Source of the DNA: a virus
DNA length: 20,003 nucleotides
Strand: one strand, 5' to 3'
Virus record (IMG/VR): IMGVR_UViG_3300042868_005047
Coordinates: 1-20,003 of that record
Within the stretch, counting starts at the first letter, position 1, and the number at the start of each line of letters is the position of its first letter. The notes beneath the pieces are model-generated. The model was not told where the DNA came from, made no database searches, and saw only the letters and a list, made by a program, of their open reading frames with translations. Shown here one piece after another: positions 5,414 to 13,955 of this stretch. The translations under genes were made by a program, and so were the position numbers.

Positions 5414-7997
5414 TAATGATTCTTCGATAGATCCAAAAGAAAAACACCCGCACTATGATTCTGGATATAATTTTGATTTAGGATTTAATTCTAATGTTTT
5501 CTTTTCTAGATTTGATGAAATCGGTGGACCACATTCAGATTCTAATAATTCTTCTCTTCAATATTATACTTCTGTTAGATTTAATGTAAGAAGAGAAGGA
5601 AGTAATGAACAAAAGAAATTTAATTTTGGTGTCTGCCAAGAAACCAAATCTGAGGATCTAGAGATTGACATCACAAACGAAGAAATTTATGACAGAAACC
5701 CAGAAAATTTAAGTGTATCAAATTTACTTAATAGAAAAATAGAACAAATAATTTCTTCTTTTTTTGATCCAACTTATGAAATACAAAGAACAGAAAATAC
5801 AGTAACTTTTGTTAAAAGAATAAATTATGAATCGTATATAGTAACGTTTCAGTGTTGTACTTCATCTGGTGGTTTTGGTTCTGATTGTACCGTTTACTAT
5901 ACCAATTCAGAAGCAAATGTACCGGAGACATGTGAAATACTTCAAACCGAAACCTGTGACAGTTATGATCAAACTACAATAAAATATACTATTGAATTGG
6001 ATTCACTATATTCTGATAATAAAGGAAATCCTCAACTACCAGAGAGTCACATTTGTACAACAATTATAGGATTGGATAGAATTCCTGATTTTAATTTTAT
6101 TGACTATTTAAATTCTAGAAATTTTATTCAATTACCAGAAGCAGAAGAAAACCCAAAACCAACTAAAACTATTTTAGAAGAAATAGAAAGTTATGTTCGA
6201 ATAGAATTTGAGACACCGATTGGACAAAATACTGTATTTGAATTTCCTTCTGGATTTTACGATACTCCCGGTTCAGAATATTATTTACCATATCATGTAT
6301 TATTAACAGCAGGTCCTTTTGGTTCCAAATCTGCGGATTATAATGTTTCTGTAATTGGTCAGGATCCGTATGGTTTTGATGTAGCAGTTAAACGAATAAA
6401 ATCAAAAAAACAAAAACTAAATGTAAAAACTGGTTCATTAATAAACAACAAAGATTATCATGTTGTTGGTAATGGATTTATCACTAGTCAATTATTTGCT
6501 CCAAATTTTAATAGAGATATTAAATATGGAGACATTTCAACCATACTTGATGGTTATCAGAGCACAACAACCGCACCAAGACTCTTGACTCCCGCTCAAT
6601 ATAGACACACATTTTCTTTAACTGATGCGGCAACTGATAAACAAAGTATAAATGAAGACATTAATAATGATTCAATAATTGAGGGCAATTGGGTAAGGCC
6701 TGATTTGTATCGATTATTTTCACAAACAAATAGTGAACATTTTTATACCGATCTACTTCGTGAATCCGTTAGAAAAAATCCATTGGCTCTTACCGAATCG
6801 TATTTTGAATTTAACAACATAAGACCTAATTCAGTTTCTTCTAGAAATGGGAATAATTTTGGTTCTGGTTATCCCACGGAACCACCCAGAGGTTTCTATT
6901 TTGGTTTAGATTCAGATATTCCAGCAGAGTTTGATCCAGAAGAAAATTTTCTTCAACTCTATGGATCGGATTCCGAATCTCGGGAAAAAATTGCAAATCT
7001 ATTGCTTCCCGGAAATGTGTTTGGTTATGTTTCATACAATAATAAGCCGCTTCCCACGGATACTTCTTATTTCCTTTCAAGTGTTGCTTATAATCCTCAG
7101 CAAGAAAGACCTGGTTGGGGTATATCTTTGTTTGAAATTGATTTAAAGAATCGAAATAACCCCCAAGCAACAGAAGAAGAAAGATCATTCTATGGAAACT
7201 ATTATGGTGTTTCTATATGGACACACCCAGAGGTTTCCGAAAATATGTTCTCTGGGGTTTGGAAGAACGATATAACCGGAGAAACAGAGTATGGAATTGT
7301 TGGTCCTCAGTTAGAGGAAGATGAGATAACATTTGACAGAAATTTTGCTGCACAATTTGTCGTGATATCTCGTCAATCAATAGAAGATCCATGCGCGGGG
7401 TATCCTTGCTCTAATCCAGAACCAGTAAACAACTCAACCTGTCCAGATAATGATCCACTCTGCAATTGTCCATGTCAGGAATTGAGACCAGATAAAGTTT
7501 TATTCGGTATCACCGGACCAGAACCAACATATCTTGAATTAAAACAATTAGAAACTGAAATTAAAGAGTGCGATTTAATTGAAAATGTTCTAGGAGAAGA
7601 ATGGCTCGGTTGCGTTTGGGGTGATACAAAAAATGTCCTAAATTGCAATTGCCCATGTATTGGAGAAAAATTCTTAGATTATTTAAGATATAGTCAAACA
7701 TATTGTACATTCTGGAATACAGTAGCAGAAAGACCCCTACTTCGAACTGCTCAAATGATGCAAATAAGAGCAAATAGAATTAGTATTATGGTAAATGGAG
7801 ATTTGACACTTCGCCCCGGAGAAAAAGTCAGTATAAACCTTGGAGAAAAACGATACTCCGGTGTTTGGTTAGTTTCTTCAATTCTACATGATATCGCAAA
7901 AACAAAACATTATATGTCAGTAGAACTTATAAGAGACAGCGAATATATAGATCCGACAAAAAGATCTAAAGAACTCGTACTAAATACTGAGGGATAA
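5412..7997 (+). CDS. baseplate hub C-terminal part, in the +1 frame and without its own start codon
   Basis: The frame is open from 5349 to 7997 without a stop. From 5349 to 5996 it has no ATG, GTG or TTG; the first usual start is a TTG at 5997, inside coding sequence with normal composition and no ribosome site. Near its end it carries QIRANRISIMVNGDLTLRPG followed by GVWLVSSILHDIAKTKHYM and VELIRDS. This is the closing motif of gp27/gpD/VgrG hub folds ('v.G...l.pGd.i.i...y.G.y.V..v.H.i....y...lel.r'), which the 3224-5413 frame lacks. The middle has large strand-rich insertions and cysteine clusters, including two C-N-C-P-C copies (7461-7475, 7644-7658). I infer that 3224-7997 encodes one hub polypeptide of about 1,590 residues joined by a +1 shift. 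An alternative is a separate gene whose start at 5416 (ATG in TAATAATG) is out of frame by one missing base. Confidence 0.75.
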   Translation, partial: NNDSSIDPKEKHPHYDSGYNFDLGFNSNVFFSRFDEIGGPHSDSNNSSLQYYTSVRFNVRREGSNEQKKFNFGVCQETKSEDLEIDITNEEIYDRNPENLSVSNLLNRKIEQIISSFFDPTYEIQRTENTVTFVKRINYESYIVTFQCCTSSGGFGSDCTVYYTNSEANVPETCEILQTETCDSYDQTTIKYTIELDSLYSDNKGNPQLPESHICTTIIGLDRIPDFNFIDYLNSRNFIQLPEAEENPKPTKTILEEIESYVRIEFETPIGQNTVFEFPSGFYDTPGSEYYLPYHVLLTAGPFGSKSADYNVSVIGQDPYGFDVAVKRIKSKKQKLNVKTGSLINNKDYHVVGNGFITSQLFAPNFNRDIKYGDISTILDGYQSTTTAPRLLTPAQYRHTFSLTDAATDKQSINEDINNDSIIEGNWVRPDLYRLFSQTNSEHFYTDLLRESVRKNPLALTESYFEFNNIRPNSVSSRNGNNFGSGYPTEPPRGFYFGLDSDIPAEFDPEENFLQLYGSDSESREKIANLLLPGNVFGYVSYNNKPLPTDTSYFLSSVAYNPQQERPGWGISLFEIDLKNRNNPQATEEERSFYGNYYGVSIWTHPEVSENMFSGVWKNDITGETEYGIVGPQLEEDEITFDRNFAAQFVVISRQSIEDPCAGYPCSNPEPVNNSTCPDNDPLCNCPCQELRPDKVLFGITGPEPTYLELKQLETEIKECDLIENVLGEEWLGCVWGDTKNVLNCNCPCIGEKFLDYLRYSQTYCTFWNTVAERPLLRTAQMMQIRANRISIMVNGDLTLRPGEKVSINLGEKRYSGVWLVSSILHDIAKTKHYMSVELIRDSEYIDPTKRSKELVLNTEG
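7392..7658 (+). repeat. cysteine cluster with duplicated C-N-C-P-C motif in the hub
   Basis: Cysteine codons are concentrated here: a C-x4-C pair at 7392, then C-N-C-P-C at 7461-7475 and again at 7644-7658, with further single cysteines between and after. The two five-residue motifs are encoded by TGCAATTGTCCATGT and TGCAATTGCCCATGT, 14 of 15 bases identical, about 183 bases apart. Flanking sequences (PLCNCPCQELRPDKVL, VLNCNCPCIGEKFLDYL) are only loosely alike. Confidence 0.65.
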
Positions 7998-8007
7998 ACG
8001 GCATCAT

Positions 8008-8397
8008 ATGAAATATCGGGATCTACACATCTTTTTTAGAAAAAATCCAAATAATAATGATATTTCATTGTTGTCTGGTAATTCTGCGATAGTTCAGTCG
8101 ATTAAGAACTTAGTATTAACTAAAAAGGGAGAAAGACCATTTGATAATAGCATAGGAACCAGCGTGGTTGATTTTTTGTTCGAACAACCAACTTTGGCAG
8201 AACTTGCATTTCTTCAAAATGAAATACAAACAATTTTGGAACAAGCAGAACCAAGAATAATTGTGAATTCAATCGAATTAATTTACCCAACTCCTTCTAG
8301 CACAACCGATGATTTGAAAATAAATATTAAATATGTTTTAAATAATGAGGAAATTTTACCAACACGACAATCATTAACCCTAACAGTAAATCAATGA
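8008..8397 (+). CDS. gp25: gp25-like baseplate wedge protein
   Basis: A 129-residue protein, nearly the length of T4 gp25 (132). It has the gp25/lysozyme-like-fold signature used across contractile systems, including type VI secretion TssE: IVQSIKNLVLTKKGERPFDN (residues 28-47), a G-T-S turn, helix LAELAFLQNEIQTILEQ, and the strictly conserved E-P-R at 81-83, followed by strands IELIYP and LKINIKYVL. Gp25 forms the inner wedge core with gp6 and gp7 and seeds the sheath. The ATG at 8008 lies ten bases after the hub stop; only a weak GAGGG is present, about 14 bases upstream. Its stop overlaps the gp6 start (ATGA), as expected for coupled core-wedge genes. Confidence 0.95.
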   Translation: MKYRDLHIFFRKNPNNNDISLLSGNSAIVQSIKNLVLTKKGERPFDNSIGTSVVDFLFEQPTLAELAFLQNEIQTILEQAEPRIIVNSIELIYPTPSSTTDDLKINIKYVLNNEEILPTRQSLTLTVNQ

Positions 8398-10151
8398 CAA
8401 AGATAAATTTAGTAGACTTAGATTACGAAAACATAAGAGCATCTTTGCTTGAATATTTAAAAAAGCAAGATACAGTCAAAGATTTAAACTTTGAGGGTTC
8501 TGCTGTAAACTTTTTATTAGATTTATTGGCATATAACACTCTTTTCTATGCCCATTACGCAAACATGGTTTCCGGCGAGGCATTTTTAGATTCTGCTCAA
8601 TTGGAAAGATCTATTGTTTCTTTGGTGAAACCACTTGGTTATGTTTTGCCAACTAGAACAAGTGCTATCGCAAGAATACAACTCTTTAATGTCACCGATG
8701 TTGCTATAATCAAACCATTTACCGTTAGTGTAATTGGAACTAATTCTGACGGCATTCAAAGTCAATTCTGGAACATTGACTCAGTTTCTGTTATAGAAGG
8801 TAACCAAACTGAGTTCTTCAGTGTTTATGAGGGGACTTACAATGTTGCAACTTACGGTGGCGATGGTTTTGATTTTCCTGAACAAAAAATATTAATACCA
8901 GATTTAACTTTAGATGTAAGAACAATTCGGGTATCGGTTCAACGAGCAGACGATGAAGATTTTACATACTGGACGTTGGTTGATACATTTAGTGGTGGTT
9001 TTGTCGAACCAACATCTAATTTGTACTCATTGGAAAGAACATCTGGTGGTTTTGTTGTAAAATTTAGAACCACTTCTAGCGCAGAAACAAATTTACAATC
9101 AGGAGATATTGTAAAGCTTGAATATCTTTCTTCGAATGGTTCAAATGGAAACTTTGCTTCTAATTTTACTTCAGTTGTAACTCCAACTGGTTCGGGTATA
9201 GTAAATATTCAACCATCATTCGGTGGTATTGATACTCCAAATCTAGAAGAAGCAAAACGAATCGCTCCTTTGGTGTTTTCAGCACAACAAAGGCTAGTTA
9301 CTAAGTCTGATTACATAGGGTTTTTAGCACAACTTGGATACACAGAAGGTGTAAATGTTTGGGGTGGAGAAGATAATTCACCACCAATGCACGGTAGATT
9401 ATTGTTTACAATACAAGATATAAGTTCATCAAATAATAGTGTAATTTCTGACATCGTTTCTAAACTAAAAGAAAGATCTATTGTTACAATTTTGCCAGAA
9501 TATGTAACACCAAAGGCATTAAGAGTTGTATCTATTGTTTCTATAGATTATATAGAAGAAGATATTAAGATAAAACCAGAGATTGCGGCACAACTAATAA
9601 AACAAACAATTATTGATGAATTTTCTAACCAAGAGTTTAATACAAATTTTAGTTTTTCTCAAGTATCAAATACGGTTCAACAATTTTCAGGTTATAGTTT
9701 AAAATCTATTACAAATTTGAGTTTAAAATTCACAGTGATTCCTTCTACTGTTGTTTCTACTATAAACTTTAAAAATGCAATAAGAAAAACAACTTCATCA
9801 ACTGAGTCTGGTTTTGGGGTGATATCGACAGAATTTACAAGTCCATATTATGAGTCGGGAACTGTGCAAATTAGAGATTTGCCAATAATATTCAGTAGCA
9901 CTTCAATCAATCCACCATCTATAGGCAAATTACTATTATTTGCAAAATCTCCGGAAGGTGTTTTTAATGTAAATTTAAATTCTCAGGTCGGAGAGGTGGA
10001 TTATAAAACGGGTGTGGTTAAAATATACCCAAGCCTATCTACTGCTTCATTTGATTTACTAGTATCTCCAGCAAATACCAATCAAATAACAGCAAAAGAT
10101 GAAGTATATCTAATTTTAGATTTAACTGTACCAACACCAACTCAAATTTAA
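8394..10151 (+). CDS. gp6: gp6-like baseplate wedge protein
   Basis: A 585-residue protein with the gp6/J-like signature. The N-terminus has FEGSAVNFLLDLLAYNTLFY (residues 34-53), then GEAFLDSAQLERSIVSLVKP and LGY.LPTRTSA, matching 'f.GS....l.d.lAyNt.y.....N....E.fl.sA..r.svv..ak.LGY.p.s..aa' of T4 gp6 (660 residues). Residues about 276-312 contain the J-like core GGIDTPNLEEAKRIAP and RLVTKSDYIGFL. Gp6 forms the inner ring of the baseplate, two copies per wedge, together with gp25 and gp7. The C-terminal 130 residues are strand-rich, as in gp6 dimerisation regions. The gene overlaps gp25 by four bases and shares one base with the next gene (TAATG). Confidence 0.93.
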   Translation: MTKINLVDLDYENIRASLLEYLKKQDTVKDLNFEGSAVNFLLDLLAYNTLFYAHYANMVSGEAFLDSAQLERSIVSLVKPLGYVLPTRTSAIARIQLFNVTDVAIIKPFTVSVIGTNSDGIQSQFWNIDSVSVIEGNQTEFFSVYEGTYNVATYGGDGFDFPEQKILIPDLTLDVRTIRVSVQRADDEDFTYWTLVDTFSGGFVEPTSNLYSLERTSGGFVVKFRTTSSAETNLQSGDIVKLEYLSSNGSNGNFASNFTSVVTPTGSGIVNIQPSFGGIDTPNLEEAKRIAPLVFSAQQRLVTKSDYIGFLAQLGYTEGVNVWGGEDNSPPMHGRLLFTIQDISSSNNSVISDIVSKLKERSIVTILPEYVTPKALRVVSIVSIDYIEEDIKIKPEIAAQLIKQTIIDEFSNQEFNTNFSFSQVSNTVQQFSGYSLKSITNLSLKFTVIPSTVVSTINFKNAIRKTTSSTESGFGVISTEFTSPYYESGTVQIRDLPIIFSSTSINPPSIGKLLLFAKSPEGVFNVNLNSQVGEVDYKTGVVKIYPSLSTASFDLLVSPANTNQITAKDEVYLILDLTVPTPTQI

Positions 10152-11467
10152 TGTTAACCACAATATTTAAAACTACAGAACAAGCACAACCAGAAATATC
10201 TGGTCCTGTAGAATTTAGAAAATATACACAAAAAGTTTTAAACAACATTGATGGTCAATATTGTGAATCTTCTGTTTTTATAGAAAACCAAATTCCTTTT
10301 TGGATGAAACAAAATTATGGCTCAGATGGTTCAGACAATTATTTTATATCCTTTATAAAAGAATATTATAATTGGCTTTATTGTGGATACAAAGAAAAAG
10401 ATATAAATCTAACTCCAACTGACATAGAAGTTTTATTTGATATAGAACAAGTTCCTGATGAATTTTTAAACTTTTATGTAAAAACTTATGCACCATTTTT
10501 ATCGATTTCTATAATCGATGATGAAAATCGCCAATACATTAGAGGATTTTTAAAATCAATTAAGAGTGATTTTTTAATTACAAAAGGAACAGAAGGTGCA
10601 TATCGTTACATTTTAAAAACTATATTCAATGTTGAAAATGTTAATATAGATTACCCTAAAAAATATCTAACTAGACTAAATGGGGGAAAATTTATAGACT
10701 TTTCTTGGAATTTAAATCAATCTATAATAGATTTACCTGAAAATTTTGATCCTCGCAATCCTATAGTTAACGATGTGCTTGCTGGTAATAGAGGATACGA
10801 CCCAAACACTAGACCTAATTTATTTGGTGCTGCATTAAACGAATCTGTTTTGCCTGATGATAATTTTTGGCAAGAATATTCTTACATTTTAACATCAGAT
10901 GCAACAGTTGAAGATGTTATCACATACAAAGATACAATTTTAGATGCGACGCATCCCGCCGGAATGTTGGGATTCTTTGAGCAATACATTCCATTGGGAG
11001 AATCTATTCTAGTTTCTGATGATCCTATTGGTGGTCAAATAACAACATCAAATGCAGAAATACCAGTAATTGGCAGATATTTGTTAATGTATCCAAATTT
11101 AATGACAGACGCATCGGGTGACCCTTGTGAACTGTATCCAAATACTTGCGGGGTCGAAACAGAATGGTGGCTTACTTTTAACGATCAATTAACATGCGAC
11201 TTTTATGAAGGAGTAAATTATTTTTGTTATTGTTGTGTTTTTTCTTGTGATCCAGAGGGAGGGGAATTTAATGCACCACAACACAGACTTCCAACTTGGG
11301 TTCCTGCTATACTAAATGAAGTTCGTATACCAAATGGAACATTAGGTCACATGAAAATTGAAAGCTTTTTAGAAATGGAATTACAAACCTCTTCTCCTAA
11401 TACTACTCTTGTATCTTGTAACACAGCAAATAATGGAACATCGTGTGATGAGTGTGCTCCATTGTAA
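10151..11467 (+). CDS. gp7/gpI-like baseplate wedge protein, cysteine-rich C-terminus
   Basis: A 438-residue protein lying directly after gp6, the place of gp7 in T4-like operons. Residues 130-181 read IRGFLKSIKSDFLITKGTEG, then AYRYILKTIFNVENVNIDYP. This 'GT.ga....l...fg..v.i.y' block is the one I know from P2 gpI-type and marine T4-like wedge proteins that pair with gp6/J. T4 gp7 is 1,032 residues, so this would be only the core wedge portion. The segment DTILDATHPAGMLGFFEQYI (about 257-276) resembles the 'k...HPaG.k.f...' tail of such proteins. The C-terminal 100 residues are cysteine-rich, with C359-x-C361-C362-x3-C366 and pairs near residues 325-350 and 425-436. Function is inferred from motif and position. 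The next gene's start is just after its stop. Confidence 0.65.
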   Translation: MLTTIFKTTEQAQPEISGPVEFRKYTQKVLNNIDGQYCESSVFIENQIPFWMKQNYGSDGSDNYFISFIKEYYNWLYCGYKEKDINLTPTDIEVLFDIEQVPDEFLNFYVKTYAPFLSISIIDDENRQYIRGFLKSIKSDFLITKGTEGAYRYILKTIFNVENVNIDYPKKYLTRLNGGKFIDFSWNLNQSIIDLPENFDPRNPIVNDVLAGNRGYDPNTRPNLFGAALNESVLPDDNFWQEYSYILTSDATVEDVITYKDTILDATHPAGMLGFFEQYIPLGESILVSDDPIGGQITTSNAEIPVIGRYLLMYPNLMTDASGDPCELYPNTCGVETEWWLTFNDQLTCDFYEGVNYFCYCCVFSCDPEGGEFNAPQHRLPTWVPAILNEVRIPNGTLGHMKIESFLEMELQTSSPNTTLVSCNTANNGTSCDECAPL

Positions 11468-11478
11468 GGAAAAATAAA

Positions 11479-13215
11479 ATGGCATTTGAAAAAAATCAGA
11501 TAAAATCTTATACTTTAAGTTCTACTAAAAAAGATGTAACAAAGATGTTTGTTGCTTTGGGTGGGATTTCTGGCCCAATAACATCAATTGACGAAACTGA
11601 CATTTCTCTTGTAAGCAGAATAACAGAGGATGAAGTATCAATTATAGTCCCAAGAGTAAATTGGTCTTCTAATAGAAAATTTGAACCGTACTACTTTGGT
11701 TCTTCTGGTATTAACACATATTGTTACAATTCCACAACAGACATGGTATATCTGTGTGTTGGCAAAAATCAACCCACCGGCTTAATCGGTGAAACCGAGT
11801 TTGGATCTACACAACAGCCAGCACACATATTGGGAATACAAACATATTCAGATGGTTATTCTTGGTTGGCTTTGTATAAAATTGATTTCGGACTGAGTAC
11901 ATTTTTAACAGAAAATAACTTGCCAGTAAACACTCTACAAGAATATAATAATGAAATAACATCGGTAGATTATTCAACAAAATATAATTTTATATGTGAT
12001 GGTGGTGCAACAGCAGAAGGAAATTGTTATTTTTATTATACTCAAGACGGAGTAGATCCCAATTCCAATGAAGTGATATTTAAAGATACATTAGTTCCGG
12101 GAATAGGAACCGCTGGTTGGATTTGTTCTTCTTGCCATCAAACCGGAGACATTTTAGGGTATAGAACAGTATTTTCTGAAACAAATTCTGTTCAATCTGA
12201 AATAAAAAGGAATCCATTAACACAACTAGAAGAAGATATTGCTAATAATAAATTAGATGTAAATAATCGGTATTATGTTCATTACCAAAATTTTAAATTT
12301 GTAGAAAATTTGAACAAATCTATAGTGTCATTACATCTTGATGTTTCGTCATTAAGCATAGAAGATAGAATTTTACCAAATGCAAACCCAGAAGTAATAG
12401 TACTTGATGCTCTTGGTATAGGAGCAAAAGCCAATATAACATCATATTTTGATATAAGACGAAATGCATTTATTGCAAATGGTATTAATTTAACTTCGGG
12501 TGGTTCGTCTTATATTGATCCCTTGTTTTCTATAGTTGGAATGAGTAACACAAACCTAGAAAAAGCGATAAAAGCAGTATTGCTTCCAGATATATCTTCT
12601 CCTTCAATATTTTTACCAACTCCTAAAATCTCAATTATCAAAAAAATAAGTAGTGAAGATTTACAAGAAATAGAAACAGAGCAAAAAATATTTACTAAAA
12701 TTGCTGTTGTAAAAAATGTAAAAGATAAAAACACAAATATTGATGCTGCAAGTGTTCTTCAACCAAATCAAAAATTATTGGCAAGAACTACCACAAAAAT
12801 TGTTTTAACTGCAAACATAGGAGCAGTTGGTTCAGAACTTCCCGGATTAAATGAGGGAGCTATATTTGTAAGCGAACCATCCGCAGTAAATGCAAAAATT
12901 ATAACAGATTCAAAACTTGCAACTAGTAAAGACTACTATTCTAAATTAACAGCAAGCAAAGAGGAGTTTGATGAATCAAATGAACCAGTTTCTGCAACTT
13001 TAGAAATTTCAGGAGTAGATGAATTGGCACAAACTGTGTTTATTCCTAAAACAAGCATAACAGTAAATAGTACAAATTATACAATAAATCAAATAAATAG
13101 TCCAAATTATAAACTAGATAATATTGAGTTTGTATTAGCAAAATCTCAAACTGCACCGATTGTTTTTCAAGAAACTGGTTCTAACTCTTCTGTAAAAATC
13201 TCATTTGTGATCTAA
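11479..13215 (+). CDS. gp8: gp8-like baseplate wedge protein, enlarged
   Basis: I place the start at the ATG at 11479 (MAFEKNQIKSY), which has TAAGGA about eight bases upstream; a possible earlier start at 11452 overlaps the previous gene and lacks a ribosome site. The protein then has 578 residues. Its N-terminal third matches T4 gp8 (334 residues): VSIIVPRVNWSSNRKFEPYY corresponds to AVIPRRDWGDTRYPDPY, VYLCVGKN to VYRCLD, and YSDGYSWLALYKI to PGDGYVWEYLFEI. The last residues, APIVFQETGSNSSVKISFVI, match the gp8 ending 'PI......e.i.I.f.f'. Between them lie about 240 extra residues, including a C-S-S-C pair (216-219) and a G-G-S-S-Y-I-D-P segment (about 340-350) like the 'GGsGYt..P.v.i.G' units of marine phage tail proteins. 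Gp8 dimers join the wedge to gp10 and gp7. It ends four bases before the next gene. Confidence 0.78.
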   Translation: MAFEKNQIKSYTLSSTKKDVTKMFVALGGISGPITSIDETDISLVSRITEDEVSIIVPRVNWSSNRKFEPYYFGSSGINTYCYNSTTDMVYLCVGKNQPTGLIGETEFGSTQQPAHILGIQTYSDGYSWLALYKIDFGLSTFLTENNLPVNTLQEYNNEITSVDYSTKYNFICDGGATAEGNCYFYYTQDGVDPNSNEVIFKDTLVPGIGTAGWICSSCHQTGDILGYRTVFSETNSVQSEIKRNPLTQLEEDIANNKLDVNNRYYVHYQNFKFVENLNKSIVSLHLDVSSLSIEDRILPNANPEVIVLDALGIGAKANITSYFDIRRNAFIANGINLTSGGSSYIDPLFSIVGMSNTNLEKAIKAVLLPDISSPSIFLPTPKISIIKKISSEDLQEIETEQKIFTKIAVVKNVKDKNTNIDAASVLQPNQKLLARTTTKIVLTANIGAVGSELPGLNEGAIFVSEPSAVNAKIITDSKLATSKDYYSKLTASKEEFDESNEPVSATLEISGVDELAQTVFIPKTSITVNSTNYTINQINSPNYKLDNIEFVLAKSQTAPIVFQETGSNSSVKISFVI

Positions 13216-13219
13216 TCCC

Positions 13220-13954
13220 ATGACAACAGTTAATATAACTACACAAAACTTAATAACACATCCAGATTTTTCTGTTCCAACATTTGGTTTAATCGACTTT
13301 GGTGTTCCTTCTACCGGAAGATTCTCGGTTGGCTATAAAATGATTGCATTTGAGCCAGGAAAAATATTACAAGCCGAAGAATTAAATGAACTTCAATTTA
13401 GAATGCAAACTCATGAAAATTTAACCATGCAAATGATTTCTAATTGGATTCCGGAACTAGTATTTAATGGAACTTCCCAAACAACTGGTCCTGGATGGGA
13501 TGGTGCAACTCCGTTGGATCCAAATTATTTGGTATATGTTCCTACCACTAGAGTTATTGCAATGACAAAACGATCTTGGTTTCTCTGCAAAGCAAATTCA
13601 AATGGATTGTTTTTCTGGTTATATTTTCAAACAGCCGGTCAAGGCACACAGGTAAATTTTCAAATTCCACAAGAAACTGTAGTTAATCAATACATCGGTT
13701 TTGGTATAAACACAACAGCAGGTGGAGAATATACCGGAGAAATAGTAAATTGTAATTCGGTTGGTTCATCTTCTGGTGTGAAACACCCACTAACACTAAA
13801 AAATAGTTCTGTATGTGGTTCATCTCGTTATTATTTAAGAATAACTTCAGTAGAAGTTTCGAATGAACCGATTCGTAATGATTTTTGTGCATTTGCACAA
13901 CTGAGAAGTGATGGTTTATATTACCTAAATAACAGTAAGGTAAAAGAGGGATAA
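13220..13954 (+). CDS. baseplate/fibre adaptor-like structural protein
   Basis: I do not recognise a T4 gene for this 244-residue protein. Residues 38-60 contain MIAFEPGKILQAEELNELQF, the 'f.pG..LQa.ELnelQ' motif seen in many T4-like marine phage and large-phage baseplate or tail proteins (DUF4815-like N-termini) that attach fibres to the wedge. The helix after it (MQTHENLTMQMISNW) fits an assembly segment, and the remaining 170 residues are strand-rich, with the C-terminus (YLRITSVEVSNEPIRNDFCA) repeating the style of a beta-sandwich. Lying between gp8 and fibre genes, the position of gp9-gp10 in T4, it is probably a connector of fibres to the baseplate. No strong ribosome site precedes the ATG; translation is probably coupled to gp8. 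Confidence 0.5.
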   Translation: MTTVNITTQNLITHPDFSVPTFGLIDFGVPSTGRFSVGYKMIAFEPGKILQAEELNELQFRMQTHENLTMQMISNWIPELVFNGTSQTTGPGWDGATPLDPNYLVYVPTTRVIAMTKRSWFLCKANSNGLFFWLYFQTAGQGTQVNFQIPQETVVNQYIGFGINTTAGGEYTGEIVNCNSVGSSSGVKHPLTLKNSSVCGSSRYYLRITSVEVSNEPIRNDFCAFAQLRSDGLYYLNNSKVKEG

Positions 13955-13955
13955 A

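Noticed and set aside
5414-5428. Stop-codon readthrough as explanation of the hub break
   Set aside because: Three stops in a row are followed by another TGA in the same frame about 13 codons later; the continuation lies in a different frame.
6841-7188. Minus-strand open frame of 115 codons and overlapping short plus frame at 6931
   Set aside because: Both sit inside the hub C-terminal frame; composition is typical of shadow frames (L/I/F/Y/H-rich) and there are no ribosome sites.
5997-7997. TTG at 5997 as the true start of a 666-residue protein
   Set aside because: No ribosome site, and the same frame is open and codes plausible protein for about 580 bases upstream, so the TTG is an internal leucine codon.
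11452-11478. Earlier start for the gp8-like protein (11452)
   Set aside because: It overlaps the preceding gene, has no ribosome site, and adds nine unconserved residues; the ATG at 11479 has TAAGGA at proper spacing.
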